The notes: a model not told the origin generated them from the letters alone. 64,000 nt of DNA from Paenibacillus borealis (GCF_000758665.1 NZ_CP009285.1:1054001-1118000); one strand, 5' to 3'; shown: positions 28,490 through 37,750, counted from the stretch's first letter. Numbers and translations: made by a program.

Positions 28490-29300
28490 AAGAGTGCTGC
28501 TTCTCCTGCTGCCGGGCCTCTTATTCCTGGCGGCCTTCATGCTGGTCCCGATCACGCTGACCATTGCCTCCACCTTTGTGCAGGACGGAAAGCTGACGCT
28601 GGAAGGGTATTTGTATTTTTTCCGCGACGGGTACTTTAACCGCATCCTGCTGACTACGCTCCGGGTAAGTGTGGTGACTACGCTGGTCTGTATGGTGCTC
28701 GGGTATCCGGCGGCTTATTATATCTCGCGGGCCAGCGCTCGTAAGAAGAGCCTTCTGCTTGCGCTGTCGATTTTTCCGCTGCTGACCAGTCCCGTTGTGC
28801 GTTCGTTCAGCTGGATGATTATTCTCGGCAAAAAAGGGCTGATCAACTCGTTCCTGGTGAACACCGGATTGATCGCGAAGCCGCTCGACATTCTGTATAC
28901 GCCGACCGCGATGATGATCGGGCTGGTGCATCTGTTCCTGCCGCTGATCATTATAACGCTGCTGGGCGTGATGGAGAATCTGGACCATGAGCTGGTCCGG
29001 GCGGCGCGCAGTCTGGGCGCTTCCCCGTTTGCGGCGTTCCGCAAAATCACCTTCCCGCTGACCGTGCCGGGCCTGATTATTGGCGGAATTCTGGTCTTCG
29101 TCGGCAGTCTCACGGCGTATACCACGCCGGCGCTGCTCGGCGGTAAGGAACGGGTGGTCTCCACCTTCCTGTACCAGAATGCGATGACGCTGAACGACTG
29201 GCAGGCCGCTTCGGTCATTGCGGTAATTATGATTGTTATTACATTTGTAGTGGTTGGGCTGATGAATGCCTGGGCCAACCGCTTAAATCCGAAGGGGTGA
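28476..29300 (+). CDS. ABC transporter permease, PotB type
   Basis: 274 residues with six membrane helices. The EAA loop reads LVRAARSLGASPFAAFRKIT, as in spermidine/putrescine and iron-type permeases. The first ATG (28476) lies inside the nucleoside hydrolase gene, with GGACGGGAG upstream, so translation is coupled. It forms the channel with the PotC-type partner at 29305. Confidence 0.92.
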   Translation: MRMNKRVLLLLLPGLLFLAAFMLVPITLTIASTFVQDGKLTLEGYLYFFRDGYFNRILLTTLRVSVVTTLVCMVLGYPAAYYISRASARKKSLLLALSIFPLLTSPVVRSFSWMIILGKKGLINSFLVNTGLIAKPLDILYTPTAMMIGLVHLFLPLIIITLLGVMENLDHELVRAARSLGASPFAAFRKITFPLTVPGLIIGGILVFVGSLTAYTTPALLGGKERVVSTFLYQNAMTLNDWQAASVIAVIMIVITFVVVGLMNAWANRLNPKG

Positions 29301-29304
29301 GAAT

Positions 29305-30093
29305 ATGAAGGAAGGCAACCGCATGCTGTCCCTGTACACGCTGCTGGTCTTTATTTTTCTGCTGGGTCCGCTCGTGATCATCTCCATTACTTCCTTTGAG
29401 CCGGGCACGGTCCTGAAATTCCCCCCGGAGGGCTTTTCGCTGAAGTGGTACAAGAACATATTTGAGGTCAGCGCCTTCATGGAGACCTTCAGGACTTCCA
29501 TTGTCATCTCGCTGCTCGGCAATCTGCTGGCGCTCCTGCTGGGTGTGCCTGCGGCTTACGCGCTGAGCCGTTACCGGTTCCGCGGGCGGGACACGCTGAA
29601 TGCGGTATTCCTGTCGCCGGTGCTGATTCCCGGGATTGTGCTGGGCTTCACGCTGCTGCGTTATCTGATTGTGGTGTACAATCTGCCGATTGTGGCCGGA
29701 CTGCTGATCGGTCATACCGTGATTATGCTGCCTTTTATTATCCGGGTCATTGCTTCGAGTCTGGAGAATTTCGATTTCGCGGTGGAAGAGGCGGCGCAGA
29801 GCCTGGGGGCTACGAGAATATATACCTTCTTCAAAGTAGTGCTGCCCAATATCCGGTCAGGAATTCTGGCGGCCATTCTGATCGCCTTCCTGGAGTCCTT
29901 CAACAACGTGGATATTTCTGTGTTCATGACGGGGCCGGGGATCAGTACCCTGCCGATTCAAATGCTGACCTATGTGCAAAATTACTTCGATCCCACGATT
30001 GCCGCGATTTCGGTCATTCTGATGGTGCTCACGGCAGCGCTGATGTTCATCATTGAGCGGCTGATGGGCTTCGCATATTTCACCAAACGATAA
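29305..30093 (+). CDS. ABC transporter permease, PotC type
   Basis: 262 residues, six membrane helices, EAA loop AVEEAAQSLGATRIYTFFKV. It starts 4 bp after the PotB-type gene, with AAGGGGTGAG as its ribosome site inside the end of that gene. Together with 28476 it makes the heterodimeric permease. Confidence 0.92.
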   Translation: MKEGNRMLSLYTLLVFIFLLGPLVIISITSFEPGTVLKFPPEGFSLKWYKNIFEVSAFMETFRTSIVISLLGNLLALLLGVPAAYALSRYRFRGRDTLNAVFLSPVLIPGIVLGFTLLRYLIVVYNLPIVAGLLIGHTVIMLPFIIRVIASSLENFDFAVEEAAQSLGATRIYTFFKVVLPNIRSGILAAILIAFLESFNNVDISVFMTGPGISTLPIQMLTYVQNYFDPTIAAISVILMVLTAALMFIIERLMGFAYFTKR

Positions 30094-30123
30094 CCTATTC
30101 AATGATAATGGGGGCCTAGAGCA

Positions 30124-31194
30124 ATGTCACTACTCAGTCTTGAACATGTATCGGTTGCTTATGACAACCGTTTGATCTTAGAGGATTTCAACCTGTCGCT
30201 GCAAAAGGGCCAGCTGCTCTCTCTGCTCGGACCCAGCGGCTGCGGCAAAACAACCACACTGCGGCTGATCGCCGGCTTCCTGAATGCCGAGGCAGGGAAT
30301 TTCATGTTCTCCGGCAAGGATTATACCAAGGTTCCTGTGGAGAAAAGGAATTTCGGCTTCGTGTTCCAGAGCTATGCGCTGTTCCCGCATCTGTCGGTGT
30401 TTGACAATGTGGCGTTCGGCCTGCGGCTGCGCAAGCTGAAGGAAGCGGAGGTTAAGAAGCGGGTGAACCGGATGCTGGAGACGGTCAGTCTCGGCGGTTT
30501 TGAGAAAAGACTGCCGGGCGCCCTGTCCGGCGGACAGCGCCAGCGGGTAGCGATTGCCCGGGCGCTCGTCATCGAGCCGGATCTGCTGCTGTTCGATGAG
30601 CCGCTGAGCAATCTCGATGCCAATCTGCGGGTCAACATGCGGGTGGAGATCCGCCGCATCCAGCAGGAGCTGGGCATCACCACCGTCTACGTCTCCCATG
30701 ACCAGGAGGAATGCTTCTCCATCTCCGATCAGGTAGCCGTTATGAATAACGGGAAGATCGAGCAGCTGGACCATCCGGCGAATATCTTCAAATATCCGGC
30801 CAGTGAATTCGTGGCCCGGTTTATCGGGTTCGGGAACTTTATTGCTTTTGACGGACGGAATGATGAAGGTGCGGATATCGAGCTGAGCCGTGGTGAGCTG
30901 AAGTTCCAGGCGGCTAAGCGGCCGGGCGGCGAGGGTAACACCGGACTGCTCGGAGCGATTCGTCCCGACGATCTGCAGCTGCTGGGCGCTGGAGCGGATA
31001 CAGGTACTGGCATGGAGGGGAATGCTTTGACCGGCAAGGTGCAGGTCAGCACGTACCTCGGCCGCAGCTACCAGTATCAGGTAGAGACGGAGCTTGGAGT
31101 ATTCACGGTTAATCAGGAGATGGAGCAGCCATTCATTCAGGGACAGCAGGTCACGGTTTATTTTCCAAAAGAGAAGCTGGTGCTGGTGCAGTAG
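30124..31194 (+). CDS. ABC transporter ATPase, PotA type
   Basis: 356 residues. Walker A GPSGCGKTT (36-44), Q-loop FVFQSYALFPH, signature LSGGQRQRVA, Walker B LLLFDEPLSNLDA, H-loop VYVSHD. A C-terminal TOBE-like domain (about 240-356) is typical of PotA/MalK-class ATPases. It powers the importer of this operon. It is the only importer ATPase in the window; the three sugar permease pairs have none. Confidence 0.95.
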   Translation: MSLLSLEHVSVAYDNRLILEDFNLSLQKGQLLSLLGPSGCGKTTTLRLIAGFLNAEAGNFMFSGKDYTKVPVEKRNFGFVFQSYALFPHLSVFDNVAFGLRLRKLKEAEVKKRVNRMLETVSLGGFEKRLPGALSGGQRQRVAIARALVIEPDLLLFDEPLSNLDANLRVNMRVEIRRIQQELGITTVYVSHDQEECFSISDQVAVMNNGKIEQLDHPANIFKYPASEFVARFIGFGNFIAFDGRNDEGADIELSRGELKFQAAKRPGGEGNTGLLGAIRPDDLQLLGAGADTGTGMEGNALTGKVQVSTYLGRSYQYQVETELGVFTVNQEMEQPFIQGQQVTVYFPKEKLVLVQ

Positions 31195-31216
31195 CGGGTC
31201 ATAAGGAGCATACACG

Positions 31217-32938
31217 ATGAATACAGATCAACTTATACTGAACGCTAAGGTCTACAACAGTTACTATAAAAGGTTCGAGACGGCGAATGTGGCCGTGAAG
31301 GAAGGGCGTTTTCTCTACGTGGGTCCTCTTGGCGCAGAGACGTTTGTGGCTGCTGAGATCATTGATGCTAAGGGGCAGTATCTGGTGCCCGGGCTTATTG
31401 ATATCCATCTGCATATCGAGAGCACGATGATCACACCGGAGACGTTCTCCTACGGCATTCTGCAGCACGGGGTGACCACGATTGTTCCCGAGCCGCATGA
31501 GATGGCCAATGTGTTCGGGGTAGAGGGCGTCCATGAGATGATCCGGGCCAGCCGGGACTGCCAGGTGGATATGTTCTATGCGATTCCAAGCTCGGTGCCG
31601 GCGACTCCGCTTGAGACTACGGGCGGTTCCATTGAGATCTCTGATATCGACGAGCTGATGGAGACGCAGCGGATGATCTGCCTGGGCGAAGTCATGAACT
31701 TTGTGGATGTAATCCGTGATCCCGGGGGGAAAAGCAACCGTATTCTCCAGCATGTCCGCAGCCGCTATCCGGGTCTGGTCATTGAAGGGCATACGCCGAA
31801 GCTGCTGGATCTTGATCTGCATCAGCTGATCTATGCGGGGATTGATTCCGATCATACCCACCAGAGTATCGAGGGGCTGACCGCACGTATCGCCGCCGGA
31901 ATGTTCATCGAGATCCAGGAGAAATCGATGACACCTGAAGTCGTGGATTATCTGATCGGTCATCCGGTCAGTGAGCATTTCTGCTTCGTGACGGATGATG
32001 TCATGACCGATTCGCTGGTGCAGACCGGCCACCTGGACCATCTGGTCCGTAAAGCCATCGCCATGGGCATGACGCCGGAGGACGCCGTCTATGCGGCTAC
32101 ATTCACTCCGGCCCGGCGGATGAAGCTGGATGACCGCGGCGTGGTGGCGCCGAACAAAACCGCCGATTATCTGCTGCTGTCTGATCTCGACAGCTTCGCG
32201 ATTGAGGCGGTGTACAAGCGGGGCTTGCAGGTCTATGACCGCAAGCAGCCGCAGTCGCAGGTAGTGAGGGAGCCGCAGTTCCCGGCTCACTTCTATAAGA
32301 GTGTGCAGCTGGAGCCGCTGGCGGAGGTTGACTTCTCGGTGCCCTCGGAGCTGCCGGACGGCAGCTACGGCGCCCGCGTGATGATGGTCAACAACGTGTC
32401 CACGTTTACCGAGGAGAAGCATGTGGAGGCCAGAGTGAAGGACGGCCTGCTCCAGTGGCAGGAGACCGGCTGCGGTCTCATCGCGACCTTCGAGCGGTAC
32501 GGCAAGAACGGCAACCGTGCCTATGGCCTGATCGGCGGAGACACGATCAAGCGCGGCGCGGTCGCGACTACGTATTCGCACGACAACCATAATCTGCTGG
32601 TTGTCGGACATAATGCGGCGGACATGGTACTGGCCGCCAATACGGTGATCGCCGAGCAGGGCGGCTTCTGCGTCGTGTGTGACGGCGAGGTGCTCGCGCT
32701 GCTGGCGCTGCCGGTCGGCGGCATCCTGACCGAAGCGCCGCTGGTCGAGACTGCGGAGCTGGTGCTGGCGCTGCGCACGGCGATGGAATCGCTGGGCTAT
32801 AATCACTACAACCCGATTATGTCCATCAGCACCCACTCGCTGCCGGTCAGCCCGGCGCTGAAGATCACCGACCACGGCCTGATTGATGTCGGAGCAGGCA
32901 AGGTCGTGCCGCTGCTGTTCCCGCTTGGGAAAGCGTAA
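31217..32938 (+). CDS. ade: Adenine deaminase
   Basis: 573 residues. The amidohydrolase metal motif LVPGLIDIHLHIESTM, VPEPHEMANVFGVEGV, IEGHTPKL, DSDHTHQS, CFVTDDVMTD, and the C-terminal Ade domain (VVATTYSHDNHNL-like segment, VLALLALPVGGI, NPIMSISTHSLPVSPALK) are diagnostic. It converts adenine to hypoxanthine and ammonia. ATAAGGAG lies 7 bp before the ATG. It is the last gene of the nucleoside-import operon; with the hydrolase it would turn imported adenosine into ribose and hypoxanthine. A terminator follows at 33120. Confidence 0.95.
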   Translation: MNTDQLILNAKVYNSYYKRFETANVAVKEGRFLYVGPLGAETFVAAEIIDAKGQYLVPGLIDIHLHIESTMITPETFSYGILQHGVTTIVPEPHEMANVFGVEGVHEMIRASRDCQVDMFYAIPSSVPATPLETTGGSIEISDIDELMETQRMICLGEVMNFVDVIRDPGGKSNRILQHVRSRYPGLVIEGHTPKLLDLDLHQLIYAGIDSDHTHQSIEGLTARIAAGMFIEIQEKSMTPEVVDYLIGHPVSEHFCFVTDDVMTDSLVQTGHLDHLVRKAIAMGMTPEDAVYAATFTPARRMKLDDRGVVAPNKTADYLLLSDLDSFAIEAVYKRGLQVYDRKQPQSQVVREPQFPAHFYKSVQLEPLAEVDFSVPSELPDGSYGARVMMVNNVSTFTEEKHVEARVKDGLLQWQETGCGLIATFERYGKNGNRAYGLIGGDTIKRGAVATTYSHDNHNLLVVGHNAADMVLAANTVIAEQGGFCVVCDGEVLALLALPVGGILTEAPLVETAELVLALRTAMESLGYNHYNPIMSISTHSLPVSPALKITDHGLIDVGAGKVVPLLFPLGKA

Positions 32939-33119
32939 AGGGAGCCGTGCCGGGATTGCAGCGGGACTAGGCGGAAGAGCTGGCAGAGAGCAAGCACAGA
33001 GCTTGCATAGAAGCTGGCGGAAAGGGCTGGAAGGAAAGCTGGAAGAAAAGCTAGCTGAAAGGCTTGTAGAGAAGCTGGAAGTAGAGTTAGCAGAAGCACT
33101 GGCGGAAGAGTTGGCAGGG

Positions 33120-33151
33120 AAGGGTGTCCCGGTGGGATGCCCTTCTTTGTT
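33120..33151 (+). terminator. Terminator of the purine operon
   Basis: An 11-bp stem (AAGGGTGTCCC with GGGATGCCCTT, two G-U pairs) closes a 3-base loop and is followed by CTTTGTT. It lies 180 bp after the adenine deaminase stop; the stretch between is GAAGCTGG-rich low-complexity DNA with no convincing gene. Confidence 0.75.
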
Positions 33152-33199
33152 ATTCAGCAGTACCTCTGAATTCACCGCCTGAAGTGGGCTGGATGGAGA

Positions 33200-34170
33200 A
33201 ATGAAATCCGCCGAAAGCAGGCAGCAGGCAGGAACGAAGAGCAAAAGTGCCCCTGAACCCGCCGAAAGCGGGCAGCAGGAGGAAATGAGGGGCAAAAGTG
33301 CCCCTGAATCCGCCGAAAGCGGGAGGCAGGCGGGGCTGAGGAGCAAAAGTGCCCCTGAATCCGCCGAAAGTGGGCGGCAGGAGGAAATGAGGAGCAAAAG
33401 TGCCCCTGAATCCGCCGAAAGTGGGCGGCAGGAGGAAATGAGGGGCAAAAGTGCCCCTGAATCCGCCGAAAGCGGGCGGCAGGCGGAAATGAGGGGCAAA
33501 AGTGCCCCTGAATCCGTCGAAAGCGGGCAGCAAGCAGGGATGAGGTGCAGAAATGCCCCTGAATCCGCCGAAAATGTGCAGCAGTCAGGGATGAGGAGCA
33601 AAAGTGCCCCTGAATCCGCCGAAAGTGGGCTGCAGGCGTGAATGAGGTGCAGAAGTGCCCCTGGATCCGCCGGAAGTAGGCAGCAGTCAGGGCTGAGGAG
33701 CAAAAGTGCCCCTGAATCCGCCGAAAGTGGGCAGCAGGCGGGGCTGAGGGGCAAAAGTGCACCTGAATCCGCCGAAAGTGGGCGGCAGGAGGAAATGAGG
33801 AGCAAAAGTGCCCCTGAATCCGCCGAAAGTGGGCTGCAGGCGTGAATGAGGGGCAGAAGTGCCCCTGAATCTGCCGAAAATGGTCGGGAGGAGGAAATGA
33901 GGTGCAGAAGTGCCCCTGAATCCGCCAAAAGTAGGCTGGATAGCGAAATGAAAGGGATAAATCCCTCTGAATCCGCCGGAAGTAGGCTCGATAGCGAAAT
34001 GAAAGGGATAAATCCCTCTGAATCCGCCGAAAGTAGGCTGGATGGCGAAATGAAAGGGATAAATCCCTCTGAATCCGCCGGAAGTAGGCTGGATGGCGAA
34101 ATGAAAGGGATAAATCCCTCTGAATCCGCCGGAAGTAGGCTGGATGGCGAGATGAAATCAGTCGAAAGTG
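33200..34170. repeat. 51-bp tandem hairpin array 1 (about 18 units)
   Basis: About 18 head-to-tail units with a 51-bp period. Units 1-14 carry GGGGCA-AAAG-TGCCCC (or GGAGCA/GGTGCA left arms). Units 15-18 (from about 33949) carry AGGGAT-AA-ATCCCT at the same place. Every unit also has a CCGCCGAAAGNGGG stretch that can fold. Because 51 is a multiple of 3, all six frames stay open and give false repetitive ORFs (for example KSAPESAESGRQEEM). There are no unique spacers, so this is not CRISPR. Confidence 0.9.
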
Positions 34171-34249
34171 GGCAACCCACGGGATAGAGGTGTAAAGTAC
34201 CTTGGTTTCACCAGGCGTAGGCCATATAGGGATTGCCAGTGGAGTGAAG

Positions 34250-34375
34250 CGGACTGAGATTCCGTTATCTTGTGACTTCGGGCTTAAAATGAGGGATTAC
34301 GGAACACATAGCGGAATCTCAGTCCGATTGGCCAGCGATTTCGGCTGATCTGACCAAATAACGGAATCTCAGTCC
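34250..34375. repeat. Nested inverted-repeat intergenic element, family 2, copy 2 (left arm missing)
   Basis: CGGACTGAGATTCCG (34250-34264) is a perfect inverted partner of CGGAATCTCAGTCCG (34312-34326). A third arm, CGGAATCTCAGTCC, is at 34362-34375. Spacing (62 and 50 bp) equals that of the complete copy at 45996. The expected outer left arm near 34200 is absent. It lies between array 1 and the 19-bp repeats. Confidence 0.85.
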
Positions 34376-34420
34376 TCTTACTAGTCGAGCAGTGGCAAAG
34401 CCTTAGCAAGCCAAGCCCCT

Positions 34421-34811
34421 GCCAACTCCGCTAAGCATCGCCAACTCCGCTAAGCATCGCCAACTCCGCTAAGCATCACCAACTCCGCTAAGCATCGCCA
34501 ACTCCGCTAAGCATCGCCAACTCCGCTAAGCATCGCCAACTCCGCTAAGCATCGCCAACTCCGCTAAGCACCGCCAACTCCGCTAAGCATCGCCAACTCC
34601 GCTAAGCATCGCCAACTCCGCTAAGCATCGCCAACTCCGCTAAGCATCGCCAACTCCGCTAAGCATCGCCAACTCCGCTAAGCCCCTGCCAACTCCGCCA
34701 AGCCCCTGCCAACTCCGCCAAGCCCCTGCCAACTCCGCCAAGCCCCTGCCAACTCCGCCAAGCCCCTGCCAACTCCGCTAAGCCCCTGCCAACTCCGCCA
34801 AGCCCCTGCCA
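34421..34811. repeat. 19-bp / 20-bp tandem repeat
   Basis: About 14 units of GCCAACTCCGCTAAGCATC (19 bp) run into about 7 units of GCCAACTCCGCCAAGCCCCT (20 bp). The units within each block are nearly identical, so the array has expanded recently. The two blocks differ in period by one base. The rest of 34812-34980 decays into related CTCGCCAAGC words with no gene. Confidence 0.9.
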
Positions 34812-34988
34812 AGTCTCAGCTCTAGCCAACTCCCGCCGAATTCCGGCTCTCGCAATCCGCAGCCCCCGCCAAGCCCTCACCCATACATATGCGCTCGCCA
34901 AGCTCCAACCTTATTGTTCGGCGAACAGTGTTGTCCCTAAACATACATAGCAGGAGCGAGTTTAAGCGTCCATTCGTAGCAAACGAGG

Positions 34989-35017
34989 TTTTTACTGTAA
35001 CCTATATTGTATATAAT
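34989..35017 (+). promoter_or_regulatory. Weak promoter candidate for the 35053 gene
   Basis: A perfect TATAAT at 35012-35017; the hexamer 17 bp upstream (TTTTTA) matches the -35 at only three positions. The leader would be about 30 bp. Confidence 0.35.
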
Positions 35018-35052
35018 GGAAGCAATGTTTGATTTCGGAGGAGGTGCTTTGG

Positions 35053-35601
35053 GTGACGGAGATGGAGCAGTTGAACGGTCCGGAGAATATAGAGCAGCCT
35101 GGGGAGCGGGGAGCACATGGAATGCGGGGAAAGCCGGGAAAGCGGAAGAAGCTTACGCTGGGTCGGATATTCCTGATTATTTTTCTGCTGGGAATTGCGG
35201 TTTATCACGTAGGCACGATCGTACAGATGTTCACCTCCTTTGAGGCACGGGTGACCGGTCGCATCAATGTGAATGAGATTACCTCTATTGAAGTCGTCAC
35301 ATCTCTGCCGGACACGGCAGCGGACGAACGGAAGGTCACGGTGACCGATCCGGCAGAAATCGCGGGGATCATGAATGCTTTTGCTGGAGTTAAGTTAAGA
35401 AGCTCTTATGCCTCCCATAATTTCACCAGAAGCTACTGGATTAATATAAAAGTGAACAAAGCCTACCGGTTCTCGATTAGAGTGGATGACGCCAAGTATA
35501 TCTCGATCAGTGATTCCTCCCGGCGAGACAAGTATAGCAGCGGATCTTTTAAAATCATCAATGATTATGACATCCGGTCGATCGACCGCCTGTTTCCTTA
35601 A
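35053..35601 (+). CDS. Single-pass membrane-anchored protein of unknown function
   Basis: 182 residues from the GTG at 35053, chosen because GGAGGAGGTG lies 6-15 bp upstream. A basic stretch (GKPGKRKKLTLGR) precedes one membrane helix (about 40-61). The outside domain of about 120 residues alternates beta strands (VNEITSIEVVTSLP, ERKVTVTDPAEIAGIMNAF, SYWINIKVNKAYRFSIRVDD). The domain resembles small beta-rich Firmicute exported domains but is not one I can name. It is monocistronic; the CYTH gene downstream has its own promoter. Confidence 0.75.
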   Translation: MTEMEQLNGPENIEQPGERGAHGMRGKPGKRKKLTLGRIFLIIFLLGIAVYHVGTIVQMFTSFEARVTGRINVNEITSIEVVTSLPDTAADERKVTVTDPAEIAGIMNAFAGVKLRSSYASHNFTRSYWINIKVNKAYRFSIRVDDAKYISISDSSRRDKYSSGSFKIINDYDIRSIDRLFP

Positions 35602-35618
35602 GAATCCGGCACTTCCGG

Positions 35619-35647
35619 TTGACTTGCGTAGGACCCGCCCCTATGAT
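35619..35647 (+). promoter_or_regulatory. Promoter of the CYTH gene
   Basis: TTGACT, a 17-bp spacer, then TATGAT: each box has five of six consensus bases. SigA-type. It lies 18 bp after the preceding stop and 49 bp before the CYTH start codon. Confidence 0.65.
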
Positions 35648-35695
35648 GATAAATAATATATAACATTAGGCTCGTACACAGAGGAGAGAACCAGC

Positions 35696-36190
35696 ATGGC
35701 TATGGAGATTGAACGCAAATTCCTGTTGCCGGAATACCCGGAGCGGCTTATTGAAGAAGGACAGCTGAAGGTGCTCACCCGGCACAGCATTGACCAGACG
35801 TACTTGGCGATTGAGGACGGACAGGAGCTGCGGGTGCGCAAAATTACCGATCTGGACACGGGCGAAGTTACTTACACACATACGTTCAAGGATGGCAAAG
35901 GCATCAGCCGCCAGGAGATCGAATATTCCATCTCGGCAGGTTTGTATAATCAGATGATTGAGGCTGTGAAGGCGGTACCTCTGGTCAAAACCCGCATCAC
36001 AGGTGTATGGAACGGCACAACGGTGGAGATTGATCTCTACACTCAACTGGAGCTTACGGTGCTGGAGGTTGAATTTGATTCCCTGGAGGAAGCGGAGAGC
36101 TTCATCGCCCCGGAATGGTTCGGCCAGGATGTCAGCACAGAGAAGAAGTACAGCAACAAAACCGTCTGGAAGCAGCTTCAGAACAAATAG
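35696..36190 (+). CDS. CYTH-domain protein (triphosphate tunnel metalloenzyme)
   Basis: 164 residues. The N-terminal signature EIERKFLL (ExExK) coordinates metal and triphosphate. Further tunnel residues sit in LRVRKI, YTHTFKDG, RQEIEY, KTRITG, VEIDLY and LTVLEVEFDS, in CYTH order. Members hydrolyse inorganic triphosphate or act as class IV adenylate cyclases; in Firmicutes the substrate is usually unproven. GAGGAG lies 9 bp before the ATG. It is a single-gene transcript from the promoter at 35619. Confidence 0.9.
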   Translation: MAMEIERKFLLPEYPERLIEEGQLKVLTRHSIDQTYLAIEDGQELRVRKITDLDTGEVTYTHTFKDGKGISRQEIEYSISAGLYNQMIEAVKAVPLVKTRITGVWNGTTVEIDLYTQLELTVLEVEFDSLEEAESFIAPEWFGQDVSTEKKYSNKTVWKQLQNK

Positions 36191-36361
36191 CGCCCTTAAG
36201 TATAGTGCCGTAAATAGTGTGCAAGCGAGACTGCGCTTCAATTATAAAATGGTGCAGAATTAACGGACTTTAACGCTTAAACGTGTTACTATGTAGAGTA
36301 AACTTAAGCATTTTAGATACGCTTTTTAAATTAAAGAGGGGTTCAGGAGGATGAGGCAGGT

Positions 36362-37750
36362 ATGGAGTATATAAGTACAAGAGGCAAGGTGGAAGCAAGA
36401 GGCTTTATTGACACGGTTCTGATGGGGCTGGCGGATGATGGCGGGTTGATGGTGCCTTTTCAGATTCCGGCGGTTTCCCCTGAAAAGCTTGAAGAATGGA
36501 GAAGCCTCAGCTTCCAGGAGCTGTTCCTTGAGATTTTCTCCTACTTTACCAATGATGAAATTCCCTATGATGATCTAAAAGAAATGGTCTACACCAGCTA
36601 CGGCAATTTCCGTGCTCCGGAAGTCACGCCGCTGCACAAAGTGAATGACTCCCTCTATGTGCTGGAGCTGTTCCATGGGCCTACGTTTGCCTTCAAGGAT
36701 GTGGCGCTGCAGTTCATGGGTGAGCTGTATTCCTATATTGCCAAGGTTCGGGGCGAAATTATCCATATTCTCGGTGCAACCTCGGGAGATACCGGAGCGG
36801 CTGCGATTCAGGGCGTACGCGGTAAGGAAGGCATTAAGATCTGTATTCTTCATCCGCACGGCAAGGTCAGCAAGGTACAGGAGCTGCAAATGACAACGGT
36901 TGATGACAGCAACGTGCTGAATCTGTCCGTGGAAGGCAACTTCGACGATTGCCAGAAGATTATCAAGGAGCTGTTCGCCGACCTCGACTTCAAGGGACGG
37001 TATCACCTGCGGGCGATCAACTCGATCAACTTCGTGCGGATTCTGGCGCAGACGGTCTATTATTTCTATGCCTACCTGCAGCTTCCGGAGAGTGACAAGA
37101 AGAAGGTGAATATCAGCGTGCCTTCGGGTAACTTCGGGAATATTTTCTCAGGCTTCCTGGCCCGCAAAATGGGGCTGCCGATCCACAAGCTGATCATCGC
37201 GACCAATGAGAACAACATCCTCGAACGGTTCGTGTTAACCGGCGAATATAAACCAGGCAGCTTCACGGGCACCTACAGCCCGTCGATGGATATCCAGGTG
37301 GCGAGCAACTTCGAGCGTTATCTGTATTATCTGCTCGGTGAGGATACAGTGAAGCTGTCGGAATATATGGCAGCGTTGCAGAGTGAGGGGGCCATCACCG
37401 TGGATGGTGAACTGTTTGCCCGGGTGCAGGCCGACTTCTCCGCGCTTGGTGTCAAGAACGCACAGTGCCTTGAGACCATCGCTAGATACGAGCAGGAGAC
37501 TGGCTACCTGCTGGACCCGCATACGGCCTGCGGCGTTGCGGCTTACGAGAAGTTCAGCGCACCGGGGGAGACAAGCATTGCCTTCGCGACTGCGCATCCA
37601 GCCAAGTTCGACGAGGCGATTGCCCTGACCGGCATCAAGCAGGAATTCCCGGCGCAGATTGCCGCCCTGTTCGAGCAGCCGCAGCATCAGGTCGTGGTTG
37701 ATCATGACAAGGCGGAGATTGTGCGCCAGCTACAGGCCTTTTACGGTTAA
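36362..37750 (+). CDS. thrC: Threonine synthase
   Basis: 462 residues, the long form with the Thr_synth_N domain (MEYISTRG...ADDGGLMVP). The PLP lysine is Lys112 in HGPTFAFKDVALQFMG. GATSGDTGAAAIQGVRGKEG and SVPSGNFGNIFSGFLARKMG bind the cofactor phosphate and substrate. It converts O-phosphohomoserine to threonine. AGGAGG lies 11 bp before the ATG; no earlier start is open. A terminator follows at 37798, so it is transcribed alone, not with hom or thrB. Confidence 0.95.
   Translation: MEYISTRGKVEARGFIDTVLMGLADDGGLMVPFQIPAVSPEKLEEWRSLSFQELFLEIFSYFTNDEIPYDDLKEMVYTSYGNFRAPEVTPLHKVNDSLYVLELFHGPTFAFKDVALQFMGELYSYIAKVRGEIIHILGATSGDTGAAAIQGVRGKEGIKICILHPHGKVSKVQELQMTTVDDSNVLNLSVEGNFDDCQKIIKELFADLDFKGRYHLRAINSINFVRILAQTVYYFYAYLQLPESDKKKVNISVPSGNFGNIFSGFLARKMGLPIHKLIIATNENNILERFVLTGEYKPGSFTGTYSPSMDIQVASNFERYLYYLLGEDTVKLSEYMAALQSEGAITVDGELFARVQADFSALGVKNAQCLETIARYEQETGYLLDPHTACGVAAYEKFSAPGETSIAFATAHPAKFDEAIALTGIKQEFPAQIAALFEQPQHQVVVDHDKAEIVRQLQAFYG

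Noticed and set aside
32883..33182. 99-codon frame after adenine deaminase
   Set aside because: Starts inside the deaminase gene in another frame, runs through GAAGCTGG low-complexity DNA and across the terminator.
31199..34180. 993-codon minus-strand frame opposite adenine deaminase and array 1
   Set aside because: Half of it is antisense to a well-supported gene and the rest is translated 51-bp repeat; the repeat period keeps every frame open.
33172..34187. Repetitive plus- and minus-strand proteins (KSAPESAESG or SADSGALLPL motifs) in array 1
   Set aside because: Frames exist on both strands only because 51 is divisible by three; unit-length errors break them in array 2 and no RBS or signal peptide is present.
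33200..34811. CRISPR array
   Set aside because: Units are contiguous with no unique spacers, and no cas genes are in the window.
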